64,000 nucleotides of DNA, from positions 124,001 to 188,000 of the forward strand of contig NZ_JACDUR010000004.1 in the NCBI RefSeq assembly GCF_013761175.1, read 5' to 3'. The first letter of the stretch is position 1. Each line of letters opens with the position of its first letter. The notes beneath the pieces were generated by a model. The model saw only the letters and a list, made by a program, of their open reading frames with translations, did no database searches and was not told where the DNA came from. Below, in pieces: positions 41,178-49,267 of this stretch. The stretch is from Nonomuraea soli. GTDB lineage: Bacteria; Actinomycetota; Actinomycetes; Streptosporangiales; Streptosporangiaceae. The position numbers and the translations under genes are program-made.

Positions 41178-42248
41178 ATGCCCATCATCGACCCGCTGGT
41201 CCTGCTCGCAGGCGCCGCCGCAGGGGGAGGCCTCTTCCTGCTGATCATCGCCCTGTACGGCATGCGCCCGCGCCCCTCTCGCCCCAAACGCGAATCCGCC
41301 AGGAACCTCACCACCCGCACCGCGGTCGCGGCCATCGCGGCGACAGCCGTACTGGTTACCACCGGCTGGCCCGTCGCGGCGGTCGGCACCGTGCTGCTGG
41401 TGTTCGCCTGGCGCGGCCTGGCGGGCGGCGCGGCCGAGGAACGCGCGTCGATGCGGCGCCTGGAGGGACTGGCCGCGTGGACCGAATCCCTGCGCGACAC
41501 GATCGCCGGCGCCGCCGGGCTGGAGCAGGCGATCCCCGCCTCCATCAGGGCGGCCGCGCCCATGCTGCGCCCGCACCTGCGGTCGATGGTCGACCGGCTG
41601 CACACCCGCATGGCGCTGCCCGACGCGCTGCGGTTGTTCGCCGACGAGCTCGCCGACCCCTCCGCCGACCTGGTGATCGCCGCGCTCATCCTCAACGCCA
41701 AGCTGCGCGGGCCCGGCCTTCGCGACGTGCTCGGGGCGCTGGCCGTCTCCGCGCGGGAGGAACTCGACATGCGCCGCCGGGTGGAGGCCGAGCGGCGGGC
41801 GACCAGGAAGAGCGTGCAGATCGTGGTGGGGACTGCGCTGGGGTTCGCGGTGATTCTGGTCGTCTGGAATCCGGGATACGTGGCCGAGTATCGCTCGTGG
41901 CTCGGCCAGGCTGTGCTGCTTGTGGTCGCGGGGCTCTTCGGTGCCGGTTTCGCGTGGATGCGCAGGCTGGCGCGCTTCGACAAGCCGACACGGCTGCTCA
42001 TGGGCGGCCAGGCGACGGCAGCCGACAAGGCGACCCCAACGGCTGCGGACAGGGCGAACCCGCTGGCAGCCGACAGGGCGAACCCGACCGCAGCGGACAG
42101 GGCGAACCCGACGGCAGTCGACAGGGCGACCCCGACGGTAGCCGACAGGGCGACCCCGACGGTAGCCGACAGGTCGGCCGCAGCCGGCGCCACCATGACC
42201 GGTGCCGAGCGGGCCGGCCCGCCATCGCCGAGGGGGAACCATGGTTGA
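41178..42248 (+). CDS. tadB: TadB-like platform protein with repeat tail, operon 2
   Basis: This 356-residue protein has the same T2SSF core as copy 1 (DTIAGAAGLEQAIP, FADELADPSADLVIAAL, C-terminal hydrophobic pair). It carries an extra C-terminal tail of about 75 residues after RRLARFDKPTRLL. The tail is built from eight-residue repeats of the type ATPTAADR and should face the cytoplasm. Its function is unknown; it may be a spacer or binding tail. It overlaps tadC by 8 bp. Confidence 0.9.
   Translation: MPIIDPLVLLAGAAAGGGLFLLIIALYGMRPRPSRPKRESARNLTTRTAVAAIAATAVLVTTGWPVAAVGTVLLVFAWRGLAGGAAEERASMRRLEGLAAWTESLRDTIAGAAGLEQAIPASIRAAAPMLRPHLRSMVDRLHTRMALPDALRLFADELADPSADLVIAALILNAKLRGPGLRDVLGALAVSAREELDMRRRVEAERRATRKSVQIVVGTALGFAVILVVWNPGYVAEYRSWLGQAVLLVVAGLFGAGFAWMRRLARFDKPTRLLMGGQATAADKATPTAADRANPLAADRANPTAADRANPTAVDRATPTVADRATPTVADRSAAAGATMTGAERAGPPSPRGNHG
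42030..42173 (+). repeat. 24-bp tandem repeat (six copies) in tadB copy 2
   Basis: Six contiguous 24-bp units (GCGAMCCC..GCNGMCGACAGG type) encode A-[TN]-P-x-[AV]-[AV]-D-R. The last two units are identical in sequence. The period is exactly eight codons. Confidence 0.9.
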
Positions 42249-43158
42249 GACGGTCCTCGCAGGCAGCGGACTCGGGCTGGGGCTCTTCCTGCTCCTCCGC
42301 GCCCTGTTCCCCGCGCGCCCGGGCCTGGTCGCGCGCCTGCTCGCGCTCGATGCAGTACGGCAGGACGACGGCCCCAGGCTGCAGCTCGTCCTGCCCGACG
42401 AGGAGGTCGGCGCCTTCCGCCGGGGCCTGGGCGTACGGCTGGCGCGGCTGTACGCCGCCCGCGGCTGGGGCTCCCGCTCCACCAGGTCCGACCTGGCGCT
42501 GGTCGGGCGCTCCTTCGAGGGGTTCCTGGCCACCAAGGTGCTCCTGGCGGCGTCGGGGCTGCTCGCCTTCCCCGTGCTGCTTGCCTGGCTGCTCCTCATG
42601 GAGTGGGGTGTGTCGTTCGCGGTGCCGTTCTGGATGGCGTGCTTCGTGGCGCTCCTCTTCTTCTTCCTGCCCGACCTGCAGATCCGCCGCGACGCCGCGG
42701 CACGGCGGCGCGACTTCCGCCACGTCGTGGGGGCCTTTCTCGACCTGGTCTCGATGAACCTCGCCGGAGGTCGCGGCGTGCCCGAGGCGCTGCTGATGGC
42801 GGTGTCGGTCAGCGGCGAGCAGCCCAACTGGGCGATGCACCGCATCAAGGACGCCCTGTCCGGGGCCCGCATCGTGGGCATCACCCCGTGGCAGGCGCTG
42901 GGGCAGCTCGGCGAGGAGATCAACGTCGACGAGCTGCGTGATCTGTCGGCCGCGCTCGGGCTCGTGGCCGACGACGGGGCCAAGATCCGCGCCTCCCTGG
43001 CAGCCAGGGCCGCGACGCTCCGCCGTCGTGAGCTCGCGGAGGTCGAGGGGCGAGCGGGGGAGCGTTCGCAGTCGATGCTCGTCGCGCAGCTGTTGTTGTG
43101 CGCGGGCTTCGTGATCTTTCTCAGTTTCCCGGCCGCGATGAAGATGTTGGGGTCCTAG
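42241..43158 (+). CDS. tadC: TadC-like platform protein, operon 2
   Basis: This 305-residue paralogue of the 23756 product has an N-terminal membrane helix, ARLYAARGWGSRSTRSDLALVGRSFEGFL, two central hydrophobic segments, the FLDLVSMNLAGGRGVPEAL motif and a C-terminal helix. ATG at 42241 follows a GAGGGGG ribosome site and overlaps the tadB end by 8 bp. Confidence 0.92.
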   Translation: MVETVLAGSGLGLGLFLLLRALFPARPGLVARLLALDAVRQDDGPRLQLVLPDEEVGAFRRGLGVRLARLYAARGWGSRSTRSDLALVGRSFEGFLATKVLLAASGLLAFPVLLAWLLLMEWGVSFAVPFWMACFVALLFFFLPDLQIRRDAAARRRDFRHVVGAFLDLVSMNLAGGRGVPEALLMAVSVSGEQPNWAMHRIKDALSGARIVGITPWQALGQLGEEINVDELRDLSAALGLVADDGAKIRASLAARAATLRRRELAEVEGRAGERSQSMLVAQLLLCAGFVIFLSFPAAMKMLGS

Positions 43159-43160
43159 CC

Positions 43161-43385
43161 ATGAACCATCCCTGGGTCGTGTACTTCCTCGCCTACCTGG
43201 GCGTGCGCATCCACCGAGCTCGCACCGCGCCGAGCCGCGGTGCCTCCGCCGTGGAGTGGGTGATCATCACGGCGATCATCGCCGGGGTCGCGCTCGGTCT
43301 GGCGACGCTCATCAAAACGCTCGTCGAGCAGAAGCAGAGCGAGATCCAAGGCAGCTTCGGCGGAGAGGGCGGCGGTGACGAGTGA
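43161..43385 (+). CDS. flp: Flp-type pilin-like protein, operon 2
   Basis: This 74-residue protein has leader ending SRG, then ASAVEWVIITAIIAGVALG (Gly at -1, Glu at +5) and a short Glu/Gly tail. The processed helix region is nearly identical to copy 1, while leader and tail differ. ATG at 43161 comes 2 bp after the tadC stop. It overlaps tadE by 11 bp. Confidence 0.85.
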   Translation: MNHPWVVYFLAYLGVRIHRARTAPSRGASAVEWVIITAIIAGVALGLATLIKTLVEQKQSEIQGSFGGEGGGDE

Positions 43386-43821
43386 GACCGTCGCCCGCCG
43401 TCGCGAGCGCGGTGCCACCGTCATCGAGCTGGCCCTGCTCATGCCCGTCATCCTCGCCGTCTCGCTGCTGGTCGTGCAGGTGACGTTGTGGTTCCACGGG
43501 CGCCAGGTGGCCGAGGCCGCCGCCCGGGAAGGGGCGCGGGTCGCCCGCTCCTCCTCCGACGGCGGATGGGAGGCCGATGCGGTCGACAAGGCCAGGGCCA
43601 TCGCCGCCGCCGTGGGGCCGAAGCTGCTCTCCGACCTGCGGGTGAGTGTCGCCGAGCGCGAGGGCGACGAGCGGTGGGTGACGGTGACGGGCAACGCCGT
43701 CCAGGTGATCCCGCTGCTGCCGGATCTCACGTTCACGATCACCGCTCACTCGGGCGGGCCGGTGGAGTGTTTCCGCCCTGACGACGGCAGCAACAGCTGC
43801 GAGGCGGGGGGGACCCCATGA
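43375..43821 (+). CDS. tadE: TadE-like pseudopilin, operon 2
   Basis: This 148-residue protein starts RRRERGATVIELALLMP, with the prepilin-type site G / ATVIE and Glu at +5. The GRQVAEAAAREGARVAR helix and the CFRPDDGS segment match copy 1. GTG at 43375 is the start. It overlaps the next gene by ATGA. Confidence 0.88.
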   Translation: MTSETVARRRERGATVIELALLMPVILAVSLLVVQVTLWFHGRQVAEAAAREGARVARSSSDGGWEADAVDKARAIAAAVGPKLLSDLRVSVAEREGDERWVTVTGNAVQVIPLLPDLTFTITAHSGGPVECFRPDDGSNSCEAGGTP

Positions 43822-44291
43822 CGGCGGTCCACGCGGTGGGGCACAAGGGCACGTCGTGCGGTCGCGAGAGCCGTGCGGAAGGTGCGCCCGCGCGCCGCGG
43901 CAGGTCAGCCGATCGCGGGTCGATGGCGGTCGAGACCGTGATGCTCGCCCCCGTCTTCCTCCTCTTCCTGATGTTCCTCGTCGGCGCGGGCCGCCTGGTC
44001 GAGGCGCAGGGCGAGGTGAGCGGGGCGGCGCGCGACGCCGCGAGGGCGGCGTCGGTGCAGCGCACGATGTCCGACGCCGAGCAGGCCGCGCAGAGTACGG
44101 CCACGCACGCCCTGGAGGGCCGGTGCGTCTCCCCGCAGGTGTCGCTGGCCGGATCCCGATGGGAGGAGGGCGGCCAGGTCACGGTGAGGATCGCCTGCGA
44201 ACTCGACCTGGGCTTCCTCGGCTTCACCGCGACGAAGGAGCTGACCGGCACCTCGGTGGTGCCCCTGGAGACGTTCCGGAGGGTCGAGTGA
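43818..44291 (+). CDS. Second TadE-like pseudopilin, operon 2
   Basis: This 157-residue protein has a longer, basic leader of about 35 residues before DRGSMAVETVMLAP (prepilin-type G / SMAVE). A hydrophobic helix, AARDAARAAS and two Cys follow as in copy 1. ATG overlaps the tadE stop by ATGA; its own stop overlaps the next gene by GTGA. An internal start nearer the RSADRG segment is possible. Confidence 0.82.
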   Translation: MTAVHAVGHKGTSCGRESRAEGAPARRGRSADRGSMAVETVMLAPVFLLFLMFLVGAGRLVEAQGEVSGAARDAARAASVQRTMSDAEQAAQSTATHALEGRCVSPQVSLAGSRWEEGGQVTVRIACELDLGFLGFTATKELTGTSVVPLETFRRVE

Positions 44292-44704
44292 GGAGGCGGG
44301 ACCGCGGTTCGATGTCGGTGTTCACCGTGCTGTTCTCGGTCGTGGTGTTCCTGCTGGCCGGGCTGCTGGTCGACGGTGGCGCGGCGATCAACGCCCGGTT
44401 GCGCGCGGCCGATGTGGCCGAGCAGGCGGCCAGGGCGGGCGCCGACCGTGTCGACGTGGAGCACCTGCGGGAGACGGGCGAGGCGAGGCTGCTCGGCGGC
44501 GGGGAGGCGTGTGCCAGGGCTTGGGAGGTCGTCGACGCGCACGGCTCCGATGCGCTGCAGGCGGGCACGTGCGAGGTGGGCGACGGCAACACGACCGTGA
44601 CGGTGACCGTACGGGCCGAGTGGACGGCCTTCTTCCTGGGAGCGATCGGGTTCCCCGGGTCGTGGATGGAGGGGCGCGCGACGGCGGGGCCGGACGCGCG
44701 GTGA
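44288..44704 (+). CDS. TadG-like (Tad domain) protein, operon 2
   Basis: This 138-residue protein starts RRRDRGSMSVFTVLFS, so Phe again occupies the +5 position where pilins have Glu. LVDGGAAINARLRAADVAEQAARAGAD follows, with two Cys in the short extracytoplasmic part. GTG at 44288 overlaps the previous stop. A 140-bp gap follows before the LysM gene. Confidence 0.82.
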   Translation: MRRRDRGSMSVFTVLFSVVVFLLAGLLVDGGAAINARLRAADVAEQAARAGADRVDVEHLRETGEARLLGGGEACARAWEVVDAHGSDALQAGTCEVGDGNTTVTVTVRAEWTAFFLGAIGFPGSWMEGRATAGPDAR

Positions 44705-44844
44705 CAGATGGTGCGCGGTGACAGGCGGTGCGCGGTGAGGCGGCCCCGTGGGGACCTGAGCCTGATGGCGAGATAGACCGAAACCCACCACTCGGTGGCG
44801 TTGAGGACGGTCCAACGAAGACGCTGGACGGGAAAGGAGTGGCG

Positions 44845-47772
44845 ATGCCGTCGGGTAAGAGCCCTGGGCAGGCACGCCCCGGAGCGTCGCGGCCACGAGC
44901 GGGCGGGCCCGGGCGCGGCAGGGGTGCGCCGGTGCGCATCCCGCAACGCCGTACGGCAGGAGACGTGCTCGCCGGGCTGGGCGCGCTGGTCGTGCTGGCG
45001 CTGCTCGTCGGCGGCGTGCCGTACGCACTCCTGACCCTGGCGGGACCGCCGATCTCTCCCGAGCTGCTCGACCTCGACCTGTTCACGAGCACGGTGGGTC
45101 CGAGCACGATCATCGCGGTGCTGGTGCTGCTGGTCTGGCTGGCCTGGTTCCAGCTGGTGGTGTGCGTGATCGTGGAGGTGTACGCCGGGGTGCGGCGGGT
45201 CGGCATGCCGGCCAGGGTGCCGCTGTCCGGAGGCACCCAGGCGCTGGCCAACCGGCTGGTCTCGGCGGTGCTGGTGTTGTTCACGGCGGGCGCGGTGGCG
45301 GTGCCGATCGCACACATGGGCAAGCCGGTGCCGGTCAGGGTGGCCCCGGTGGCGTACGCGGCTCCGGTGGCCGAGACGGCGACGCTGGAGACGTTCCGGA
45401 CGACGAAGAAGGTCTACGTGGTGCAGCCGCCTCACGGGAGGCACCACGAGAGCCTGTGGGAGATCGCCGAGAAGTGCCTGGGGGATGGGCGGAGATATCC
45501 GGAGATCTACCGGCTCAATCAGCACAAGGCGCAGCCTGACGGGACACGGCTGCAGATGGCGGATCTGATCCGGCCCGGGTGGGTGCTGGACATGCCGGAC
45601 GACGCGCGCAACGTGCACGTCGTGCCGAGCGAGCAGAAGCGGGCCGAGACGCTGGAGCTGCACCCTGGACGGGCCAAGGTGGTCGACAAGCCCGAGCCCA
45701 GGACCGGGGTGGAGGTGGGTGGCAAGAGCCTCGACCTGACACCGCCCGCCCAGCGCACCCAGGAGCCCCGGGAGGAGAAGCCGTCCCAGGAGCCCGCTCA
45801 GGAGCCGGCGACCGAAAAGCCGCGAGCCGAGGAGCCGCGAGCCGAGGTGCCGCGAGCCGAGGAGCCGGGCGCTCAAGAGCCGAGCGCTCAAGAGCCGAGC
45901 GCCGAGAAACCCGAGACCGAGAAGCCGCAGGCCGAGAACCCGCAAGCCGAGAAACCGCAAGCCGAGCAACCGGCCCCCGACGAGTCCACGCCCGGCCTTG
46001 ACCTGGTCGACTACCTGGCCGGTGCGTCGCTGGCCGCCGCCGGTCTCCTGCTCATCCTCGGCCGCCGCCGCAGGGAGCAGCTCTGGCGCCGAGCCTTCGG
46101 CCACCGCGTCGCCCGCCCGAGAGACGACGCCGCCAAGGCCGAGACGGCCCTGCGCCTGGGCGCCGACGCCCCGGGCACGAGGATGCTCGACACCGGCCTC
46201 AGGCTCCTGGGCGCCGAGCTGGCCGCCCAGGACCGCACGCCTCCCACGGTCTACGCCGCTCACCTGTCGCCCCGCCGCCTCGACCTGTGGGTGCATCCGC
46301 CCCAGCAGAACGCTCCCGCCCCCTGGCAGGCGACCGACGGAGGCCAGATCTGGCGCCTGGCCGCCCACGAGGGCAGGCTGCTGGAGGAGCAGCCGGGCGG
46401 CGCGCCGTACCCTGGCCTGGTCTCGCTGGGCACCAACGGCGCGGGCAGGGTCCTGGTCGACCTGGAGGCGGCGCAGGGCCTGATCAACATCACCGGCCCC
46501 CAGACCACTGCGGCGCTGGCGGCGCTGGCCGTGGAGCTGGCGACGAACCGCTGGTCCGACCGTATGCGGGTCACTCTGGTGGGTTTCGGCGAGGAGTTGA
46601 CCGCGATCGCACCCGACCGCATCAAGGCGGTCGGCAGCCTGGCCGAGGTCCTGCCCGATCTGGAGGCCACCGCCGCCCCGCGCGAGCAGGTGCTGAAGGG
46701 CCGCGTGACCGGCAGCCCGCGTGACGCCCACTACCTGCTGTGCGCGGTCACGCCGACGCACGACGAGGTCAGGCGCCTGGCGTTGCTGGCCAAGAACGAC
46801 ACGGCGGGCTACGTGGTCGCGGGCGAGATCGCCCACGCGACGTGGACGGTCGAGATCATCGACGACGGCCGGGCGAAGCTGCCCGAGCTGGGCCTGGAGG
46901 TCACCGCCCAGCTCCTGCCGCGCAGGCACTACAGGGCGCTGGTCGACCTGTTCGTCACGGCGGAGAACATGGACGGCGAGGCGGTGCCGGAGGCGGAGGC
47001 GCTCGACATCCTGCACCCGCCGATGGTGGAGATCAGGATGCTCGGCCCGATCGAGGTCATGGGTGCGGAGGCGCTGGAGGACGGCCGCATGGATCTGGCG
47101 GCCGAGCTGCTGGTCTACCTGGCCACGCATCCGGGCGGCGTGCATCCGGTGGTGCTCGGCGGGGTGTTGTGGCCGCGCGGGGTGCAGACGATGGTCCGCG
47201 ACGCGACGATCGCGCGGGTGATCGACTGGCTGGGGCCCGACCACCTGTTCACCGACGAGGCGGGCAGGCTGCGGCTGGGGCCCGGGGTGCGCACCGACTG
47301 GGCGCTCTTCCGCGAGCTGGTGCGCCGTTCGCATCACGATCACTCGGCCCGTGCCGTCCTGCTGGAGCGGGCGCTCGGCCTGGTCAGGGGGCCGCTGCTG
47401 AGCGGCCGTCCGCGCGGGCGCTACGCGTGGCTGGCGGCCGACGAGCTGGAGTACGACGTGAGCGCGGGTGTGGCCGACGCCGCGCATCGCCTGTGCGAGG
47501 TGCGCCTGGCGCACGGCGAGCCGGAGGGTGCGATCGCGGCGGTGCGCGCGGGCCTGCTGCTGGCCGCCGACGACGAAGGGCTCTGGCGCGACCTGCTGCG
47601 GGCGACGCACGCGACGGGCGACGTCGTACGGCTGCGCGCGGTGGTGGAGGGCCTGACGCGCCGTTCGGCTTCGCATCCGTACGGCTCGGGCCTGGCTCCC
47701 GAGCCCGAGGCGCTGATCGACGAGTTGCTGCCGTCGTGGCGCATCCACGTGGTGAGGGAGTCGACGGCGTGA
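44845..47772 (+). CDS. Transmembrane protein with LysM outside and SARP/BTAD-like domain inside, operon 2
   Basis: This 975-residue paralogue of the 26201 product has three N-terminal helices (about 41-65, 89-113, 138-157) and a LysM-like domain at about 190-252 (HHESLWEIAEKCLGDGRRY). A Glu/Pro-rich repeat linker follows at about 305-380, then a fourth helix near 388-405 and RRRREQLW. The C-terminal region again has the SARP-like winged helix (EIRMLGPIEV, YLATHPGGVHPVVLGGVLWPRGV) and helical BTAD-like repeats. ATG at 44845 with GGAAAGGAG is preferred over in-frame starts from 44728. It overlaps the lipoprotein gene by GTGA. Confidence 0.85.
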   Translation: MPSGKSPGQARPGASRPRAGGPGRGRGAPVRIPQRRTAGDVLAGLGALVVLALLVGGVPYALLTLAGPPISPELLDLDLFTSTVGPSTIIAVLVLLVWLAWFQLVVCVIVEVYAGVRRVGMPARVPLSGGTQALANRLVSAVLVLFTAGAVAVPIAHMGKPVPVRVAPVAYAAPVAETATLETFRTTKKVYVVQPPHGRHHESLWEIAEKCLGDGRRYPEIYRLNQHKAQPDGTRLQMADLIRPGWVLDMPDDARNVHVVPSEQKRAETLELHPGRAKVVDKPEPRTGVEVGGKSLDLTPPAQRTQEPREEKPSQEPAQEPATEKPRAEEPRAEVPRAEEPGAQEPSAQEPSAEKPETEKPQAENPQAEKPQAEQPAPDESTPGLDLVDYLAGASLAAAGLLLILGRRRREQLWRRAFGHRVARPRDDAAKAETALRLGADAPGTRMLDTGLRLLGAELAAQDRTPPTVYAAHLSPRRLDLWVHPPQQNAPAPWQATDGGQIWRLAAHEGRLLEEQPGGAPYPGLVSLGTNGAGRVLVDLEAAQGLINITGPQTTAALAALAVELATNRWSDRMRVTLVGFGEELTAIAPDRIKAVGSLAEVLPDLEATAAPREQVLKGRVTGSPRDAHYLLCAVTPTHDEVRRLALLAKNDTAGYVVAGEIAHATWTVEIIDDGRAKLPELGLEVTAQLLPRRHYRALVDLFVTAENMDGEAVPEAEALDILHPPMVEIRMLGPIEVMGAEALEDGRMDLAAELLVYLATHPGGVHPVVLGGVLWPRGVQTMVRDATIARVIDWLGPDHLFTDEAGRLRLGPGVRTDWALFRELVRRSHHDHSARAVLLERALGLVRGPLLSGRPRGRYAWLAADELEYDVSAGVADAAHRLCEVRLAHGEPEGAIAAVRAGLLLAADDEGLWRDLLRATHATGDVVRLRAVVEGLTRRSASHPYGSGLAPEPEALIDELLPSWRIHVVRESTA
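45787..45979 (+). repeat. 15-bp-period repeat coding Glu/Pro linker in LysM protein copy 2
   Basis: Imperfect units of the type GAGCCGCGAGCCGAG encode pentapeptides such as E-P-R-A-E and K-P-Q-A-E. About 12 units link the extracytoplasmic LysM domain to the fourth membrane helix. Copy 1 has a different, non-repetitive linker with only two NVRP motifs. Confidence 0.8.
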
Positions 47773-48332
47773 CCAGAGTCCTGTTGCTGCTCCTGCTCGT
47801 GGCGGGGTGTGCCGGCCCCGACAAGCCGTTTACGCCCCGCCAGGCCGAGCGGCCCACCGGGCAGGCGGTCGCCAGCACCCCCAGCGCCGAAGTGATCACG
47901 ATCGACGAGCAGATGTCGGTGTCGGTGGAGTGGCCCGCGGGCGCCGACACCACGATGCTCAGAGCCTTCACCGACCTCTACCTCGACTCCTGGCGTTCGG
48001 TGTTCACCGGCTCGCAGGCCTACCTGGAGCTGGTCGAACCTCCGGCCAGCGCCCAGGCCCACGACTGGGTGAAGAGCTTCGACGGCGCCAAGGTCAAGGG
48101 CTCGGCCCGGCTGTACTCCCTGCGGGTCAGCGCCGTCGTCGACGACGGCGCCGAGGTCAACGCGTGCGTCGACGAGACGGGCGTGCGCCTGCTCAACCGC
48201 AGCGGCAACGTGCACACCCGCCAGCCCCGCTGGACCCGCACCCCCTACCTGCAGGCCGTCGTCCTCCACAAGGGTCAGGACGGCACCTGGCGGGTCAAGG
48301 ACTTCCGTCACGATCTGAAGGGATGCGCCTGA
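47769..48332 (+). CDS. Lipoprotein of Tad operon 2
   Basis: This 187-residue protein has a short lipoprotein signal (TRVLLLLLLVAGC, Cys near residue 14). The mature domain ends DGTWRVKDFRHDLKGCA, similar in pattern to DGWKVRAFMSDYEAKEC of the operon 1 lipoprotein, with a Cys pair (NACVD and KGCA). This supports homology despite low identity elsewhere. GTG overlaps the LysM gene stop. Family is not recognised. Confidence 0.8.
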   Translation: MTRVLLLLLLVAGCAGPDKPFTPRQAERPTGQAVASTPSAEVITIDEQMSVSVEWPAGADTTMLRAFTDLYLDSWRSVFTGSQAYLELVEPPASAQAHDWVKSFDGAKVKGSARLYSLRVSAVVDDGAEVNACVDETGVRLLNRSGNVHTRQPRWTRTPYLQAVVLHKGQDGTWRVKDFRHDLKGCA

Positions 48333-49243
48333 TGTTGCGCCTGCTGATGGCCGGCCTGCTCCTGCTGGACCCCGGCGGCCCCCGAGGAGAGGGCTTCCAG
48401 GACGACCGTACGGCAGGCGTCAAGCTGGAGAACTCCGACATCGTCATCACCGGCAACGGCGCCCGCGGCGGCAGGGCCGACGGCTACCGGGTCAAACGCC
48501 CGTGCTGGTACGAGCCCGGTCCCGACGCCGGCCAGATGGCCAAGACCCAGGAGGAGCTGCGCGCCCAGTGGTTCCACCAGAACCCGCGCGGCACCGAGGA
48601 GCAGTTCCAGAAGTTCCTCAAGCAGTTCAAGGACAAGGTCGGCCAGCAGGGCCGCTGGTGGAAGCCCGCCTACAACGCCAGTGATCCGAAGGGGTACGCC
48701 TGCTGGGGCGGGCTGAACCCGTTCGTGTGGGTGCCGCCGGGCGCGACCCCGCCTGCCGGGATCACGCTGGAGGAGCTCTACCAGATCGCCCGCGCCGCGC
48801 TCACCGTGCCGGAGCCGCGGATCAAGCTCAATCCCGACGCCAAGAGCTACGTCAACCTGCCGACGTGGGTGTGGCTCGACGGGGTGGGCCAGACGTCGCG
48901 TTCGGTGACGGCGACCTTGCCGGGCATCATGTCCGCGACGGTCACGGCGCAGCTGGAGGACATCAAGATCGACGCGGGCACCAAGGACGCCGAGGTCCGC
49001 GAGAACTGCGGCAGCGCGGGCAGGCCGTACGTCAGGGGAGGCGAGTTCACCTGCGGCGTGCGATACCTGCGCGCGTCGATCAACGAGCCGCGCAAGGTCT
49101 ACGTGCTGACGGTGACCACGGTCTGGCCGGTGGAGGCGGACGCCGACGACGACGTGGTGCCGTTCGCCTACGACCCGATCGAGGCGGGCGGCACCCGCGA
49201 CGTCCCGGTGGGCGAGGTGCAGAGCACGGTCCAGGGCCGCTAG
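48332..49243 (+). CDS. Secreted protein of Tad operon 2
   Basis: This 303-residue protein is homologous in layout to 29712-30635: CWYEPGP near residue 55, a helical segment (QFQKFLKQFKDKVGQQ), YACWGG, then the beta-rich C-terminal domain (PDAKSYVNLPTWVWLDGVGQ, ENCGSAG, FTCGVRY). The signal peptide is short and atypical (MLRLLMAGLLLLDPGG). ATG at 48332 overlaps the previous stop by one base with AAGGG upstream; ATG at 48323 is a poorer choice. A hairpin covers its end. Confidence 0.8.
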   Translation: MLRLLMAGLLLLDPGGPRGEGFQDDRTAGVKLENSDIVITGNGARGGRADGYRVKRPCWYEPGPDAGQMAKTQEELRAQWFHQNPRGTEEQFQKFLKQFKDKVGQQGRWWKPAYNASDPKGYACWGGLNPFVWVPPGATPPAGITLEELYQIARAALTVPEPRIKLNPDAKSYVNLPTWVWLDGVGQTSRSVTATLPGIMSATVTAQLEDIKIDAGTKDAEVRENCGSAGRPYVRGGEFTCGVRYLRASINEPRKVYVLTVTTVWPVEADADDDVVPFAYDPIEAGGTRDVPVGEVQSTVQGR

Positions 49244-49257
49244 ACCCCGGACCGTGC
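49224..49257. terminator. Bidirectional hairpin between Tad operon 2 and ogt
   Basis: A perfect inverted repeat GCACGGTCC / GGACCGTGC with a 16-base loop (inner GGG/CCC pairing possible) spans the stop codon of the secreted protein gene. It lies 11 bp beyond the stop of the convergent ogt gene. No U-tract is present. Confidence 0.5.
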
Positions 49258-49267
49258 GGCGGGCACC

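Noticed and set aside
39435..42983. 1182-codon minus-strand open frame across tadZ/cpaF/tadB/tadC copy 2
   Set aside because: It is antisense to four well-supported genes and has no domain or ribosome site; a GC-driven shadow frame.
44224..47748. 1174-codon minus-strand open frame opposite the LysM protein copy 2
   Set aside because: Composition is Arg/Gln/His/Ala-rich and the plus-strand gene has clear domains and coupling.
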